In this document: one piece after another, positions 1 through 9,667 of the stretch
Layout: the number at the start of each line of letters is the position of its first letter
How positions within the stretch are numbered: position 1 is the first letter of the stretch
Assembly: GCA_004144175.1 (NCBI GenBank)
Contig: SEFT01000013.1
Span: 1-64,000 of the forward strand
Direction: 5' to 3'
Origin: Sphingobacteriales bacterium
GTDB lineage: Bacteria; Bacteroidota; Bacteroidia; Chitinophagales; Chitinophagaceae
Length of the DNA stretch: 64,000 bases
The notes under the pieces: generated by a model
What the model saw: only the letters and a program-made list of their open reading frames with translations
What the model was told of the DNA's origin: nothing
Databases searched by the model: none
Program-made: the position numbers and the translations under genes

Positions 1-560
1 TACTTCAGATGATTATCCTCGGTATACAGTACCCAGTCGATATTGGGATATACGTTCTTATATATTACCCTGCTATATGCAGCAGCAGCGCCTTTGTACT
101 GCGGCAGATAGTAGTTCTCACCGTACTGTTGTTTGCTCTCTTCAATTAACTGTGCGTTCTTGTTAGCACCTACCAGCACTACATCCATGCGATACGTTTC
201 TGTTTTGGTGCCCGCATTCATAAATGCCTCAAAGGCTGCTCGCGCCTTGTCCCGGTCGGTTTCTACGCCCGCTTCAGGAGGTGTAGGCTGATTAAGTGCC
301 TTACTCCATTGATAGTGTATCTGCCCATCACCGACGAAGATGCTCATGCCCGGTGCCGACATCTTAAAGTCAATGTCCTTACGGGCTTTATTGAACTGGT
401 CTGTTACCTGCCCTTTATTTTGGATAAATGATAATGGTGCGGGTGCTTGCGTCGCCGTATTTTGCGAGCTATTGCCTTCTCCAGCCAGTGCATAATGGGG
501 TAATAGATAACATATCAAAGCTGCGAAACTTGCAGCGCCTGAACGTATATATTGTATCAT
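1..560 (-). CDS. Secreted protein, SBBP/DUF7948-like, 5' part only
   Basis: The gene starts at the ATG at 558-560 and runs off the left edge, so only about 186 N-terminal residues are seen. Residues 1-27 look like a signal peptide (hydrophobic AALICYLL, then ALAG). Mature sequence begins near FIQNKGQV, and around residue 165 there is YSRVIYKNVYPNIDWVLY. This pairing of an N-terminal ENKGQ-like motif with a later Y-YP-ID motif is typical of large secreted Bacteroidota proteins (SBBP-repeat or gliding-type cargo). The C-terminus, where a T9SS sorting domain would sit, is outside the window. Function is unknown; the family call is from memory of the motif. Confidence 0.65.
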   Translation of the reverse strand, partial: MIQYIRSGAASFAALICYLLPHYALAGEGNSSQNTATQAPAPLSFIQNKGQVTDQFNKARKDIDFKMSAPGMSIFVGDGQIHYQWSKALNQPTPPEAGVETDRDKARAAFEAFMNAGTKTETYRMDVVLVGANKNAQLIEESKQQYGENYYLPQYKGAAAAYSRVIYKNVYPNIDWVLYTEDNHLK

Positions 561-621
561 ATAGATGGATTAACTGATACAATATAGCAAATTTTACATG
601 GATTTTACAGTGCCGTAAATG

Positions 622-656
622 AAAAAAGCGCATCAAATGTGATTTGACGCGCTTTT
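622..656 (-). terminator. Rho-independent terminator after hppD
   Basis: A 12-bp stem (627-638 with 642-653, one G-U wobble on the transcribed strand) closes a 3-base loop. It is followed on the minus strand by a run of six U residues. It lies 19 bases past the hppD stop. Confidence 0.8.
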
Positions 657-674
657 AATAATCGCTAGTTAATA

Positions 675-1802
675 CTATAAATTTCCTCTCTTCGCTTGTT
701 CTCTTTCGATCGACTCAAACAACGCCTTGAAATTTCCGGCACCGAAGCTTTTAGCTCCTTTGCGTTGGATAATTTCGAAGAACAGGGTAGGACGGTCTTC
801 AATAGGCTTGGTGAATATCTGTAGCAGGTATCCTTCTTCATCACGATCTACCAATATCTTAAGCTCTTGCAGCGGGCTGATATCTTCATCAATGGTGCCC
901 ACACGTGCATGCAGCTCTTCGTAATATGAATCCGGAGTATCCAGGAACTCGACACCACGCGCTTTCAGCTTACGAACTGTAGCTATGATGTCGTTAGTAG
1001 CAATAGCCACGTGTTGTACGCCTTCGCCATCGTAAAACTCAAGATACTCTTCTACTTGTGACTTCTTCTTTCCTTCTGCAGGTTCGTTTATCGGGAACTT
1101 CACATAGCCATTACCGTTGCTCATCACCTTACTCATTAGGGCAGAGTATTCGGTGTTGATCTGTTTATCATCGAATGACAGGATGTTGGCAAAGCCCATT
1201 ACATCTTCATACCATTTCACGGTATCGTTCATACGGTTCCAGCCAACATTACCTACGCAATGGTCTACATATAGCAGGCCAGTTTCTTCAGGATTGTAGT
1301 TGCTGGTCCAGGACTTATAACCCGGCAGAAATGGGCCTGTATAGTTTTTACGCTCTACAAACAGATGCACCGTTTCGCCATAAGTAAAGATACCTGCCAT
1401 ACGTACTTCACCGTATTCATCGGTCATCGTTTTGGGCTCCATGTATACCTTGGCTCCACGGCTGGTAGTCTCTTCTAATGACTTGTAGGCATCGTCAACC
1501 CACAATGCCAGTACTTTTACACCGTCACCATGTTTATATATATGCTCGGCCATCGGGTTGCCTGAGCGGAGTGGAGTAGTAAGCACCAGGCGCATCTTGT
1601 TTTGCTGAAGCACATATGATGCGTAATCTTTAACGCCTGTTTCAGGGCCGGCATATGCCAGCGACTGAAAGCCAAAAGCCGTTTTATAATAATGTGCTGC
1701 TTGTTTTGCATTGCCCACATACAGCTCTATATGGTCAGTACCATTAATTGGCAAAAAATCCTGAGCCATTGCCATTTTTGCGCTTACTGTAAGATGTTCC
1801 AT
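675..1802 (-). CDS. hppD: 4-hydroxyphenylpyruvate dioxygenase
   Basis: Converts 4-hydroxyphenylpyruvate to homogentisate in tyrosine breakdown, a cytoplasmic Fe(II) enzyme. The 375-residue length fits the family. Two vicinal-oxygen-chelate domains are visible, beginning near GTDHIELYV (residue 21) and LLYVDHCVGNVG (residue 176). The family iron ligands appear as His181 (DHCVGNV), His264 (GVQHVAIAT) and Glu343 (FFEIIQR). It lies 41 bases downstream of hmgA on the same strand and is probably co-transcribed, so the two consecutive steps of the homogentisate pathway are encoded together. No maleylacetoacetate isomerase or fumarylacetoacetase gene is in the window. Confidence 0.95.
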   Translation of the reverse strand: MEHLTVSAKMAMAQDFLPINGTDHIELYVGNAKQAAHYYKTAFGFQSLAYAGPETGVKDYASYVLQQNKMRLVLTTPLRSGNPMAEHIYKHGDGVKVLALWVDDAYKSLEETTSRGAKVYMEPKTMTDEYGEVRMAGIFTYGETVHLFVERKNYTGPFLPGYKSWTSNYNPEETGLLYVDHCVGNVGWNRMNDTVKWYEDVMGFANILSFDDKQINTEYSALMSKVMSNGNGYVKFPINEPAEGKKKSQVEEYLEFYDGEGVQHVAIATNDIIATVRKLKARGVEFLDTPDSYYEELHARVGTIDEDISPLQELKILVDRDEEGYLLQIFTKPIEDRPTLFFEIIQRKGAKSFGAGNFKALFESIEREQAKRGNL

Positions 1803-1843
1803 TTCGTTTTATGTTAAGAATTATAATGGTTTACTAATGTTAT

Positions 1844-3001
1844 TTACTCGGCCCAACTCATCATGTAGTTGTTGTCCTCTATTCCTTGGGCGTCCACCGT
1901 CATCTGTAGTGGATGAAAGGTATCAACCATAACGGCCAGCTCTTTAGTTTCCTTTGCGCCAATGCTCTTCTCTACCGCGCCGGGGTGCGGGCCATGCGGT
2001 ATACCGCCGGGGTGCAGCGTGATCATGCCGCGGGTTACATGTTTACGGCTCATAAAGTCACCATCTACATAGTATAGTACTTCGTCGCTATCAATATTGC
2101 TATGATTGTATGGTGCAGGTATAGCATCTGGGTGATAATCGTAAAGACGCGGTACAAACGAGCATATAACAAAGTTATGCGCGTCGAATGTTTGGTGTAC
2201 CGGTGGTGGCTGGTGTACACGGCCCGTGATAGGCTCAAAATCGTGAATGCTGAATGCGAAAGGATATTCATAGCCATCCCAGCCCACTACATCGAAAGGA
2301 TGCGTACCATACCATATTGGGTAGAGCAACCCGCGTTTTTTTACATGGATCAGGAAGTTGCCTGTCTGGTCTATAGTCTCCAGGTTCTGTGGCTTCCTAA
2401 TATCGCGCTCGCAGAAAGGTGCATGTTCCAGCAACTGTCCGTATTTGCTCAGATAGCGTTTAGGGAATGTTATCGGGCTGAAAGACTCAACAATGAACAA
2501 ACGATTGTTTTCGTCATTGAACTCGAGCTGGTAAATAGACCCCCTTGGTATTACCAGGTAGTCTCCGTATGAAAATGTTATCTGGCCGTACTGTGTCTTC
2601 AGCGTACCGGTACCTTCGTGAATGAAGATACACTCATCAGCATCGGCATTCTTGTAAAAATCAGTAGTAAAACTCTTTTGCGGAGCAGCCAGCGATATAT
2701 GTACATCATTATTAAAGAGTACTGTTTTGCGGCTCTTCAAGTAGTCGGCATCAGGCTTTACACTAAACCCCTGAAAGCTACGGTGCTTCAGAATGTTGTC
2801 TGTTGCTGCTTTCGGTCTCACATCTGTGGGCTCTTCCACCTTAATGATCTGTGTAGGTGGGTGCGTATGATATAAAAGTGAATAATTAGAAGAAAAGCCC
2901 TCCGTGCTGAAGAGTTGCTCTGAGTACAAGCCGCCATCAGGCTTACGGAATTGGGTGTGGCGCTTGTGCGGAATACTACCTAATGAATGATAATGTGGCA
3001 T
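1844..3001 (-). CDS. hmgA: Homogentisate 1,2-dioxygenase
   Basis: Opens the homogentisate ring to maleylacetoacetate with a mononuclear iron. At 385 residues it is shorter than the roughly 430-445 residues of the human and Pseudomonas enzymes. The C-terminal cupin core is present, with HQPPPVHQTF near residue 265, HPGGIPHGPHPG near residue 335 and a following acidic stretch GAKETKELAVMVDTF, where family iron ligands lie. The first gene of a two-gene operon with hppD. A TAnnTTTG box lies 18-25 bases before the start, supporting the ATG at 3001. Confidence 0.92.
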   Translation of the reverse strand: MPHYHSLGSIPHKRHTQFRKPDGGLYSEQLFSTEGFSSNYSLLYHTHPPTQIIKVEEPTDVRPKAATDNILKHRSFQGFSVKPDADYLKSRKTVLFNNDVHISLAAPQKSFTTDFYKNADADECIFIHEGTGTLKTQYGQITFSYGDYLVIPRGSIYQLEFNDENNRLFIVESFSPITFPKRYLSKYGQLLEHAPFCERDIRKPQNLETIDQTGNFLIHVKKRGLLYPIWYGTHPFDVVGWDGYEYPFAFSIHDFEPITGRVHQPPPVHQTFDAHNFVICSFVPRLYDYHPDAIPAPYNHSNIDSDEVLYYVDGDFMSRKHVTRGMITLHPGGIPHGPHPGAVEKSIGAKETKELAVMVDTFHPLQMTVDAQGIEDNNYMMSWAE

Positions 3002-3018
3002 TACAACGCTTGTTTAGC

Positions 3019-3026
3019 CAAAAATA
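3019..3026 (-). promoter_or_regulatory. Bacteroidota -7 box for hmgA-hppD
   Basis: TATTTTTG on the minus strand fits the TAnnTTTG consensus and lies 18 bases before the hmgA ATG. No clear -33 element was seen. Confidence 0.5.
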
Positions 3027-3095
3027 CAACATTAGCCAGCTATTACAATAATACTTAGCCTATACTGATATCAATCATCCGGCTATTACCATCAT

Positions 3096-3980
3096 TTAGT
3101 CTGTGAAAACGAACCTTCCCGAATTTATATCGTTGGTAATATTATTTATAATATGGTAGTAATATAATCCTTGTGGGAGATCTTTTATTTTTAATTCTCG
3201 CAGGTTATTTATTGTTTCTTTAAGTATAATACGGCCTAAAGAATTGACAATAGTCAACTTTCCGTCGAAAATATAGGTTGGTAACAGGATAGTAACATTG
3301 TCGTGTGCAGGCTGCGGAAAGACCGACACGCTATTTCTTTCTTTCGATTCTTGCAAAATAATAGTTGGAGGGGATACCTTATATACCGGACAAGTATCGG
3401 TGTTGCCTGATGGTATGGTATACAAAAGCGGCCTTATACCGTTATTTTCGAAACTACACAAGTCGTGACTTCGTAATGGAGCCGGCCACATTCTGTAATC
3501 ATATGTCAGGAGGATGCCCTCTACATACTTTAGGTTCTTTGTTTCAAACACTTTGTGGATCACATTGTTTATCGCAATGGCTGACACGGATTTGATAACG
3601 TAGTCGTTTGCCGAAATCATCCATGGTATAGTATCTCCTATTGTCCAATTGTAGTCAAAAAAAACCTCCTCCTGGTAATTATTTACAGGATTCAGGAAAA
3701 ACACCTTGTCCAGTGTAGTATCTTCCCTTATGCAAAGGGGAGGCTGAGGCGGATAAAGATATAGTCCGTGAATGAGTTGTCTATATGAGATGCTATTTAT
3801 AATTGTATCATTTATATAATATTCTTCTCTGTTAAATTCCCATTCGGAGGGTGTCCTTCGTCTGTCGATAAATTTTGCGGTATATACCCATTTATTACTG
3901 GTATCGGTAAAGCGTATTTTCTGCGCTGATACACTTGAGGAAAGGACTATTAGCAGTAGACAGAAGATAATGCGGAACAT
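3096..3980 (-). CDS. Secreted protein with T9SS C-terminal sorting domain
   Basis: A 294-residue protein with an N-terminal signal peptide (FCLLLIVLSSSVSA, residues 6-19). The C-terminal part, about residues 215-294, has the type A sorting pattern: VSVFPQPAHDNVTI, then VNSLGRII, then LPQGLYYYHI and a final GRFVF. Such proteins are exported across the outer membrane by the type IX system. The middle section has no recognised domain. It is a paralog of the adjacent upstream gene: both mature proteins open with QKIRF, then NKW a few residues later. Confidence 0.85.
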   Translation of the reverse strand: MFRIIFCLLLIVLSSSVSAQKIRFTDTSNKWVYTAKFIDRRRTPSEWEFNREEYYINDTIINSISYRQLIHGLYLYPPQPPLCIREDTTLDKVFFLNPVNNYQEEVFFDYNWTIGDTIPWMISANDYVIKSVSAIAINNVIHKVFETKNLKYVEGILLTYDYRMWPAPLRSHDLCSFENNGIRPLLYTIPSGNTDTCPVYKVSPPTIILQESKERNSVSVFPQPAHDNVTILLPTYIFDGKLTIVNSLGRIILKETINNLRELKIKDLPQGLYYYHIINNITNDINSGRFVFTD

Positions 3981-4007
3981 AAAATAGGATTAAAAAAGCA
4001 TTGTAAG

Positions 4008-4928
4008 CTAATCATTAATAACAACTTTACCTGTATAAAAAGTTACAGCGGTATCATCTGTAATTCTATAAAAATAGATGCCTTGGGGAATTTCCAATCT
4101 CAATTCGATCTTGTCCTTATTCTTAAAATTATTTGTTAGAATGATGCGGCCATGTTTATCTGTCAGAACGAACGCCCCGTTTTGAATCACTGATGGGAAC
4201 AAGATCGTAATTTGGTCTTTTGCGGGCTGAGGGTATACTGTCACTCTATTACTATTATTGTTTATCGTTTCAACAGAAAGGGCTGTATCTGAGCAATTAT
4301 TTTGATTATTCCCGGGCAGTGCGGGAATATTTGGCCTCCCCGTCTTATTATAAAAGCAAGTAAGAGCAAACCCTTCTGCACGCATTGTTCTACGGTGGCT
4401 GACGATTCCCAGCCCCTCAATATAGTATGTCGGATCATGACTTATGGTTCCATTAGGCGCATAATCATTCGTTATAGCACGTTTATGATAAACATTATTT
4501 ATTAAAATAGAATCGATGGCCTTTATGATTGCGGACCCGGAACCAATTTTATCGCCAACTTTCCAATCTTTTGGTGAAGTAATTGTGAAACTACCGTATG
4601 ACACGAAATTAATATAGATTAAACTACCATCGTTATTTTCTCTTACGTACGAATAAGTAGTAGTATTATTTGATGCTTTATAACAGGCAAGCCGTAAATA
4701 AAGAAGGCCATTTATTATAGTATCGCCTGAGAAGTAGTGCTTTGTACTAAACCGTAACATTTTGAAGCCCGGCCTTCCATTTTCCCATTCTTCGTGAATA
4801 AAAGTCCATTTATTATGCTCATCCCCAAACCGTATTTTTTGAGCATAGGATGGGAGCGAGATTATCAAGATGGCAAGAAGCAGTAGGAGACGGTGCATAG
4901 GAAACAATTTATAGTAAATAGTGTTCAA
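4008..4928 (-). CDS. Secreted protein with T9SS C-terminal sorting domain (paralog)
   Basis: Has 306 residues, or about 299 if translation starts at the Met before HRLLLLLAI. A signal peptide (LLLLLAILIISLPSYA) is followed by QKIRFGDEHNKW. The C-terminal about 75 residues carry the T9SS type A pattern (VTVYPQPAKDQITILFP, LTDKHGRIILT, IPQGIYFYRI, GKVVI). It is followed 27 bases later on the same strand by its paralog at 3096-3980, suggesting a tandem duplication. Function unknown. Confidence 0.85.
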   Translation of the reverse strand: MNTIYYKLFPMHRLLLLLAILIISLPSYAQKIRFGDEHNKWTFIHEEWENGRPGFKMLRFSTKHYFSGDTIINGLLYLRLACYKASNNTTTYSYVRENNDGSLIYINFVSYGSFTITSPKDWKVGDKIGSGSAIIKAIDSILINNVYHKRAITNDYAPNGTISHDPTYYIEGLGIVSHRRTMRAEGFALTCFYNKTGRPNIPALPGNNQNNCSDTALSVETINNNSNRVTVYPQPAKDQITILFPSVIQNGAFVLTDKHGRIILTNNFKNKDKIELRLEIPQGIYFYRITDDTAVTFYTGKVVIND

Positions 4929-4979
4929 ATATTGTACTATAAAATTATACGTCTGTCATGAGAACGTAAATATATATTG

Positions 4980-5528
4980 CTAAACGCTACTATGAAGAAA
5001 GACCGCTAACAGTCCCGTAACTAAGCCAATAATAGCACCGGCTATACCCAGCATCTTTAGTTGCGGCCGCATTGCTGCAGCTATCTGTATGTCTATGGCT
5101 GATGAATTATTAAGCTTATCGGCGATCATCTTACTTACGTCAACATCCTTCGCCAGGGATGTAGCATATTGAGAAATAACCTGTGGCAGCAGCTGGTCTA
5201 TTTCTTCTACCATTGCTTCCTTGATCTTTCCTAATGTGCTCGGGCCAACGAATGTAGCGATGACCGGCAATTTCTCTTGCAGCTTAACTTCAAGGAACTG
5301 GTCGAGGTGTGCTTCGATGGCTGGTGTCAGCTGTTTTAGTTTCTTGGGATCGGATAATTTTGCGCTGATACTATCCATATCTACCATAGCACCAATGGAA
5401 CCTGCCATTTGCGTTACCAGCTTTTTAGAGCGGGCTTGCGAAAAGAATATGGCGACTGCTATTTGCATCATGAGCCAGCCGGCAAATGCACATATAAAAG
5501 GTATGAGAATAATTGACATTGATTGCAT
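4980..5528 (-). CDS. DUF445 family membrane protein
   Basis: A 182-residue protein with a hydrophobic N-terminus (SIILIPFICAFAGWLMMQIAVAIFF, given here as the segment near residues 5-29) and a C-terminal membrane segment (AGAIIGLVTGLLAVFL). The central region is amphipathic and charged (DFxxS-type SKLSDPKKLKQLTPAIEAHLDQFL). This hairpin-like arrangement resembles a short member of the DUF445 family. Start could be the first ATG (5528) or the Met at 5519. Role unknown. Confidence 0.7.
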   Translation of the reverse strand: MQSMSIILIPFICAFAGWLMMQIAVAIFFSQARSKKLVTQMAGSIGAMVDMDSISAKLSDPKKLKQLTPAIEAHLDQFLEVKLQEKLPVIATFVGPSTLGKIKEAMVEEIDQLLPQVISQYATSLAKDVDVSKMIADKLNNSSAIDIQIAAAMRPQLKMLGIAGAIIGLVTGLLAVFLHSSV

Positions 5529-5535
5529 GTATAAA

Positions 5536-5565
5536 GCAAAGTCCCGCCATGCGACGGGACTTTGC
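5536..5565 (-). terminator. Probable terminator of rmlB-rmlA
   Basis: GCAAAGTCCCG (5536-5546) pairs with its complement at 5555-5565, an 11-bp perfect stem. The minus-strand U tract after it is weak (UUUAU). It sits between the rmlA stop and the DUF445 gene start. Confidence 0.6.
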
Positions 5566-5596
5566 GAAAATAATATTTTATTAGCTTCTTATAAAA

Positions 5597-6466
5597 CTAG
5601 ATAGCTTCCTTGGAGATCATAGTCAGATAGTTTCCATAGCCGCTCTTTTTATATTTTTCGGCAAGTACCAGCAGTTGTTCTTTGCCGATGAAGCCCTTAC
5701 GGTAGGCTACTTCTTCAATACAGCCAACTTTCAGTCCCTGGCGTTTTTCAATCACCTCTATGAACTGACCGGCTTCCTGTAATGAGTCGAACGTACCTGT
5801 ATCGAGCCACGCAGTACCACGGTCCAGCACACCAACTTCCAGCTTACCTTTCTCCAGATACACCCTGTTTACGTCTGTTATCTCCAACTCACCACGAGGT
5901 GACGGCTTGATAGACTTGGCTATCGAAACGACTTCGTTGTCGTAGAAATAAAGACCGGGAACGGCATAATTCGACTTTGGCTTTTCCGGCTTTTCTTCGA
6001 TGCTCAATACTTTAAAATCTTTATCGAACTCCACCACGCCGTATCGCTCGGGGTCGTGTACCTGGTAGGCAAATACTACGGCACCATCTGGGTTCACTTT
6101 CTTAGTAAGCAGTGTACCCATACCCGAGCCGTAGAATATATTATCGCCCAGTACCAGCGCTACAGAGTCATTACCTATAAAGTCGGCACCGAGGATAAAT
6201 GCCTGTGCAAGACCATCGGGTGACGGCTGTACGATATACTCAAACTTGCAGCCGATCTGGCTACCGTCGCCCAGCAGCTTTTTAAATGCCGGCTGGTCTT
6301 CCGGGGTGGTTATAATGAGTATCTCATTGATACCTGCCAGCATCAGTGTCGATAGCGGATGATAGATCATCGGCTTGTCGTAGACGGGCATCAGTTGTTT
6401 ACTTACCGCAATGGTAAGCGGGTGCAGGCGGGTACCGGAGCCTCCGGCAAGTACAATACCTTTCAT
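5597..6466 (-). CDS. rmlA: Glucose-1-phosphate thymidylyltransferase
   Basis: Joins glucose-1-phosphate and dTTP to make dTDP-glucose. The 289-residue length is typical. The nucleotide-binding signature [11 protein letters not shown] (residues 8-18) and [16 protein letters not shown] are intact, as are [10 protein letters not shown] (near 108) and the sugar-binding [12 protein letters not shown] (near 155). The start overlaps the rmlB stop (TAATG), so the two are translationally coupled. The product feeds dTDP-sugar synthesis, including the Fuc3NAc-type operon at 52.3-55.7 kb in this window. Confidence 0.96.
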   Translation of the reverse strand: MKGIVLAGGSGTRLHPLTIAVSKQLMPVYDKPMIYHPLSTLMLAGINEILIITTPEDQPAFKKLLGDGSQIGCKFEYIVQPSPDGLAQAFILGADFIGNDSVALVLGDNIFYGSGMGTLLTKKVNPDGAVVFAYQVHDPERYGVVEFDKDFKVLSIEEKPEKPKSNYAVPGLYFYDNEVVSIAKSIKPSPRGELEITDVNRVYLEKGKLEVGVLDRGTAWLDTGTFDSLQEAGQFIEVIEKRQGLKVGCIEEVAYRKGFIGKEQLLVLAEKYKKSGYGNYLTMISKEAI

Positions 6467-7521
6467 TAGTTGCTTGCGTATTGAGTATTATAATATTTTT
6501 GATAGTCGCCAGATGTAACGTGGTCGAGCCATTGCTGATTATTCAGATACCAGTCGATGGTCAGGCTCAGGCCCTCTTCGAAGGTAACTGATGGCGCCCA
6601 GCCCAGTTCTTTATTTATCTTGCTGGCATCTATAGCGTAGCGCTTGTCGTGGCCCGGACGATCCTTAACGTAAGTGATCAGTTTTTCGGACGTACCGGCT
6701 TCGCGACCTAGTTTTTCATCCATTTTCTTACACATCAGCTTTATCAGGTCGATGTTCTGCCATTCGTTAAAGCCGCCTATGTTGTAAGTCTCGCCGTCTT
6801 TACCGCTATGGTACACCATATCGATAGCACGGGCATGGTCTACCACATATAGCCAATCGCGAGTGTATTTACCATCGCCATATACAGGCAGTGGTTTATT
6901 GTTGCAGATGTTGTTGATGAACAGCGGAATCAGCTTTTCGGGAAACTGGTTCTGGCCATAGTTATTAGAGCAGTTGGTAAGTACAAAAGGCATATGGTAC
7001 GTGTTGCCATAAGCCCTTACCAGGTGGTCAGACGCTGCTTTAGAAGCAGAGTAGGGTGACTGCGGATCGTATGGCGTAGTCTCGAGGAAGAAACCTGTTT
7101 CGCCAAGCGAACCGTAAACCTCGTCGGTAGATACATGGTAGAAACGCTTGCCCTCAAAATTGCCTTTCCACAATTCACGCGCAGCGTTCAGCAGGTTGGC
7201 TGTACCCATTACGTTCGTTTCAATGAATGCATTCGGGTCAACGATAGACCTGTCCACATGGCTTTCAGCAGCCAAGTGTATCACACCATCGAAATTGTAT
7301 TGTTTGAACAGATCGTTGATAGCTGCAGCATCCCTGATGTCGACCCTTACAAATGTGTAGTTAGGTTCGTTCTCAATGTCTTGCAGGTTTTCCAGATTGC
7401 CGGCATAGGTCAGCGAATCGAGGTTAACGATACGGTAGTTCGGGTATTTCTTTACGAATAACCTTACAACGTGCGAGCCGATGAATCCTGCTCCGCCTGT
7501 TATCAGCAATGTTTTATCCAT
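6466..7521 (-). CDS. rmlB: dTDP-glucose 4,6-dehydratase
   Basis: Makes dTDP-4-keto-6-deoxyglucose, the branch point of rhamnose and Fuc3NAc/Qui3NAc synthesis. A 351-residue extended SDR with an NAD-binding [12 protein letters not shown] at residues 8-19, the [10 protein letters not shown] motif near residue 84, and the catalytic [10 protein letters not shown] (YxxxK). First gene of a two-gene operon with rmlA. rmlC and rmlD are absent here, so this pair is not evidence of rhamnose synthesis by itself. Confidence 0.96.
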   Translation of the reverse strand: MDKTLLITGGAGFIGSHVVRLFVKKYPNYRIVNLDSLTYAGNLENLQDIENEPNYTFVRVDIRDAAAINDLFKQYNFDGVIHLAAESHVDRSIVDPNAFIETNVMGTANLLNAARELWKGNFEGKRFYHVSTDEVYGSLGETGFFLETTPYDPQSPYSASKAASDHLVRAYGNTYHMPFVLTNCSNNYGQNQFPEKLIPLFINNICNNKPLPVYGDGKYTRDWLYVVDHARAIDMVYHSGKDGETYNIGGFNEWQNIDLIKLMCKKMDEKLGREAGTSEKLITYVKDRPGHDKRYAIDASKINKELGWAPSVTFEEGLSLTIDWYLNNQQWLDHVTSGDYQKYYNTQYASN

Positions 7522-7572
7522 ACTGCTAAAGTAAAAACTAAATGATTAGATACCGGTAAAATCCTGATTAAA

Positions 7573-7609
7573 TAAAAAAAGCTCCGGAAAGGTAACCTCT
7601 CCGGAGCTT
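7573..7609 (-). terminator. Rho-independent terminator after accC
   Basis: AAGCTCCGGA (7579-7588) pairs with 7600-7609. An inner AGG/CCT extends the stem, and the minus strand continues with seven U residues. It lies 12 bases past the accC stop. Confidence 0.88.
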
Positions 7610-7621
7610 GAATATCAATAA

Positions 7622-8959
7622 TTACACCAGCTTAAACGTTTCGATGAATTTGGTAGTGAAGTTGCCTTTCCTGAAATCTTCGTTTTTCATAAGCTGCATA
7701 TGGAAAGGAATGGTCGTCTTGATGCCTTCTATCACATACTCGCTCAATGCACGCTCCATCGTATTAATAGCTTCTTCGCGTGTTTGTGCTACAGCTATTA
7801 CCTTCGCAATCATTGAATCGTAATATGGAGGTATCGTGTAGCCCGCATAGATGTGTGAATCTACACGAACACCATGGCCACCCGGTGTATGGAGTACGGT
7901 GATCTTACCCGGACTAGGACGGAAGTCGTTGTACGGATCTTCGGCATTGATACGGCACTCAATGGCATGCATCGTAGGCTCGTAGTTGCGGCCGCTGATA
8001 GGTACACCGGCAGCTATCTTTATCTGCTCTTTTATCAGGTCGTAGTTGATCACTTCTTCCGTTACACCATGCTCTACCTGTATACGGGTATTCATCTCCA
8101 TAAAGTAGAAGTTGCGGTGCTTATCTACCAGGAACTCGATGGTACCAACGCTTTCGTAGTTGATGGCAGCCGCCGCTTTTATGGCAGCTTCACCCATTTT
8201 CTGGCGCAGTTCAGGCGTCATGAACGGAGAAGGTGATTCTTCTACCAGCTTCTGGTGACGGCGTTGTATAGAGCAATCGCGCTCACTGAGGTGGCACACG
8301 GTACCAAACTGGTCGCCCGCAACCTGTATCTCTATATGGCGCGGCTCTTCTACGAACTTCTCCATATAGATACCATCGTTCTTGAACGATGCACCGGCTT
8401 CGGCTTTTGCTGTGCTGTAAGCACGCTCGATCTCCGCTTCTTCCCATACCACACGCATACCTTTACCACCACCACCGGCAGTAGCTTTCAGTATGATGGG
8501 GTAACCCATTTCCTTTGCAAGGTTCTTAGCTTCTTCTACGCTTTCGAGCAGGCTTTCAGAACCAGGGATAACCGGCACGCCGGCACGTATCATCGTTTCC
8601 TTGGCGGTCATTTTGTCGCCCATGGAGCGAATCATTTCCGGTGTCGGGCCTATGAACTTGATATTGTATTTAGCGCAGATCTCAGAGAAGTTGGCGTTCT
8701 CGGCAAGGAAACCGTAGCCGGGATGTATAGCATCGGCATTGGTGATCTCTGCCGCTGCCATGATGTGCTGTATATTCAGGTAAGAGTCAGAACTCTGGGC
8801 CTTACCTATACAAACTGCTTCGTCGGCAAAGCGAACGTGCAGGCTGTCTTTATCCGCAGTAGAGTAAACCGCTACGGTTTTTATACCCATTTCGCGGCAG
8901 GTGCGTATGATACGCAGCGCTATTTCTCCGCGGTTGGCAATAAGTATCTTTTTAAACAT
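7622..8959 (-). CDS. accC: Acetyl-CoA carboxylase, biotin carboxylase subunit
   Basis: Carboxylates the biotin on AccB using ATP and bicarbonate, the first half-reaction of malonyl-CoA synthesis. Its 445 residues match the family. Visible are the N-terminal [14 protein letters not shown], the ATP-grasp glycine loop [12 protein letters not shown] (near residue 159), the catalytic ERDCSIQRR region, and [15 protein letters not shown] (near 288) with metal-binding Glu and catalytic Arg. Lies downstream of accB, with an unusual 152-base repeat-bearing spacer between them. Confidence 0.96.
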   Translation of the reverse strand: MFKKILIANRGEIALRIIRTCREMGIKTVAVYSTADKDSLHVRFADEAVCIGKAQSSDSYLNIQHIMAAAEITNADAIHPGYGFLAENANFSEICAKYNIKFIGPTPEMIRSMGDKMTAKETMIRAGVPVIPGSESLLESVEEAKNLAKEMGYPIILKATAGGGGKGMRVVWEEAEIERAYSTAKAEAGASFKNDGIYMEKFVEEPRHIEIQVAGDQFGTVCHLSERDCSIQRRHQKLVEESPSPFMTPELRQKMGEAAIKAAAAINYESVGTIEFLVDKHRNFYFMEMNTRIQVEHGVTEEVINYDLIKEQIKIAAGVPISGRNYEPTMHAIECRINAEDPYNDFRPSPGKITVLHTPGGHGVRVDSHIYAGYTIPPYYDSMIAKVIAVAQTREEAINTMERALSEYVIEGIKTTIPFHMQLMKNEDFRKGNFTTKFIETFKLV

Positions 8960-9111
8960 GAATTTTGATTTGAGTAATTAGCTGATACGATGATTAGCTA
9001 ATTAGCTGATATAATGACAAACTGATTACTGACATTCTCTTTTTGAAACATCAGTTAACCAGCCCTGCCTGCCGGCAGGCAGGTTATCATCACATCAGCT
9101 AATCGTTTTAC
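8960..9111. repeat. Intergenic palindromic repeat between accB and accC
   Basis: The spacer contains a perfect 20-base palindrome at 9064-9083 (CCTGCCTGCC followed by its complement). On its left are repeated AATTAGCTGAT units (near 8976, 9000), and on its right ATCAGCTAAT (near 9096) in inverted orientation. This looks like a mobile or dispersed intergenic repeat rather than a terminator, as no U tract follows. Confidence 0.7.
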
Positions 9112-9621
9112 TTATGCCGGTTCAACCAGGAAGAGTGGCTGATCGTATTCTACAGGCGACGCATCGTCGGCCAGTACTTTTACGATCTTACCGCTGAATT
9201 CACTTTCAATTTCATTGAACAGCTTCATTGCCTCGATGATGCAAATTACCTGGCCTTGTTTTATTTCATCACCCACATTTACAAAAGATGGCTTGTCAGG
9301 AGATGGGCTGCGGTAGAATGTACCGATCATTGGCGACTTGATAGTGATATATCCTTCGTTGCCACCGGTAGAAGCAGATGCCTGCGACTGTGCCGGAGCA
9401 GCTGGCGCCGACTGGGGCATTGCCTGCGGCAAAGAAGCCTGAGGTGCTGCCGCAGGCATGTGCATTTGCTGCATAGGCGCCTGTACGGCTACAAACTGGG
9501 TTTCGCTGATGGTCTGAGCTTGTTTAATAGTGATCTTGAATTCACCTTCTTCTATGCTCAGCTCACTGATATTAGACTTGTTGATCGCTTTTATCAGCTC
9601 TTGAATTTGTTTGAACTCCAT
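9112..9621 (-). CDS. accB: Acetyl-CoA carboxylase, biotin carboxyl carrier protein
   Basis: Carries biotin between the AccC and carboxyltransferase active sites. The 169-residue protein has a charged N-terminal region, a Pro/Ala/Gln-rich swinging linker (about residues 48-84, PAAAPQASLPQAMPQ) and a C-terminal biotinyl domain. The biotin-accepting Lys133 lies in the motif EAMKLFNEIE. Located 46 bases downstream of efp, the neighbour order often seen in bacteria (efp-accB-accC). Confidence 0.96.
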   Translation of the reverse strand: MEFKQIQELIKAINKSNISELSIEEGEFKITIKQAQTISETQFVAVQAPMQQMHMPAAAPQASLPQAMPQSAPAAPAQSQASASTGGNEGYITIKSPMIGTFYRSPSPDKPSFVNVGDEIKQGQVICIIEAMKLFNEIESEFSGKIVKVLADDASPVEYDQPLFLVEPA

Positions 9622-9667
9622 GAAGGATGTCTTTATGTTAAAACAATGGATGAGTAATCTTAATAAA

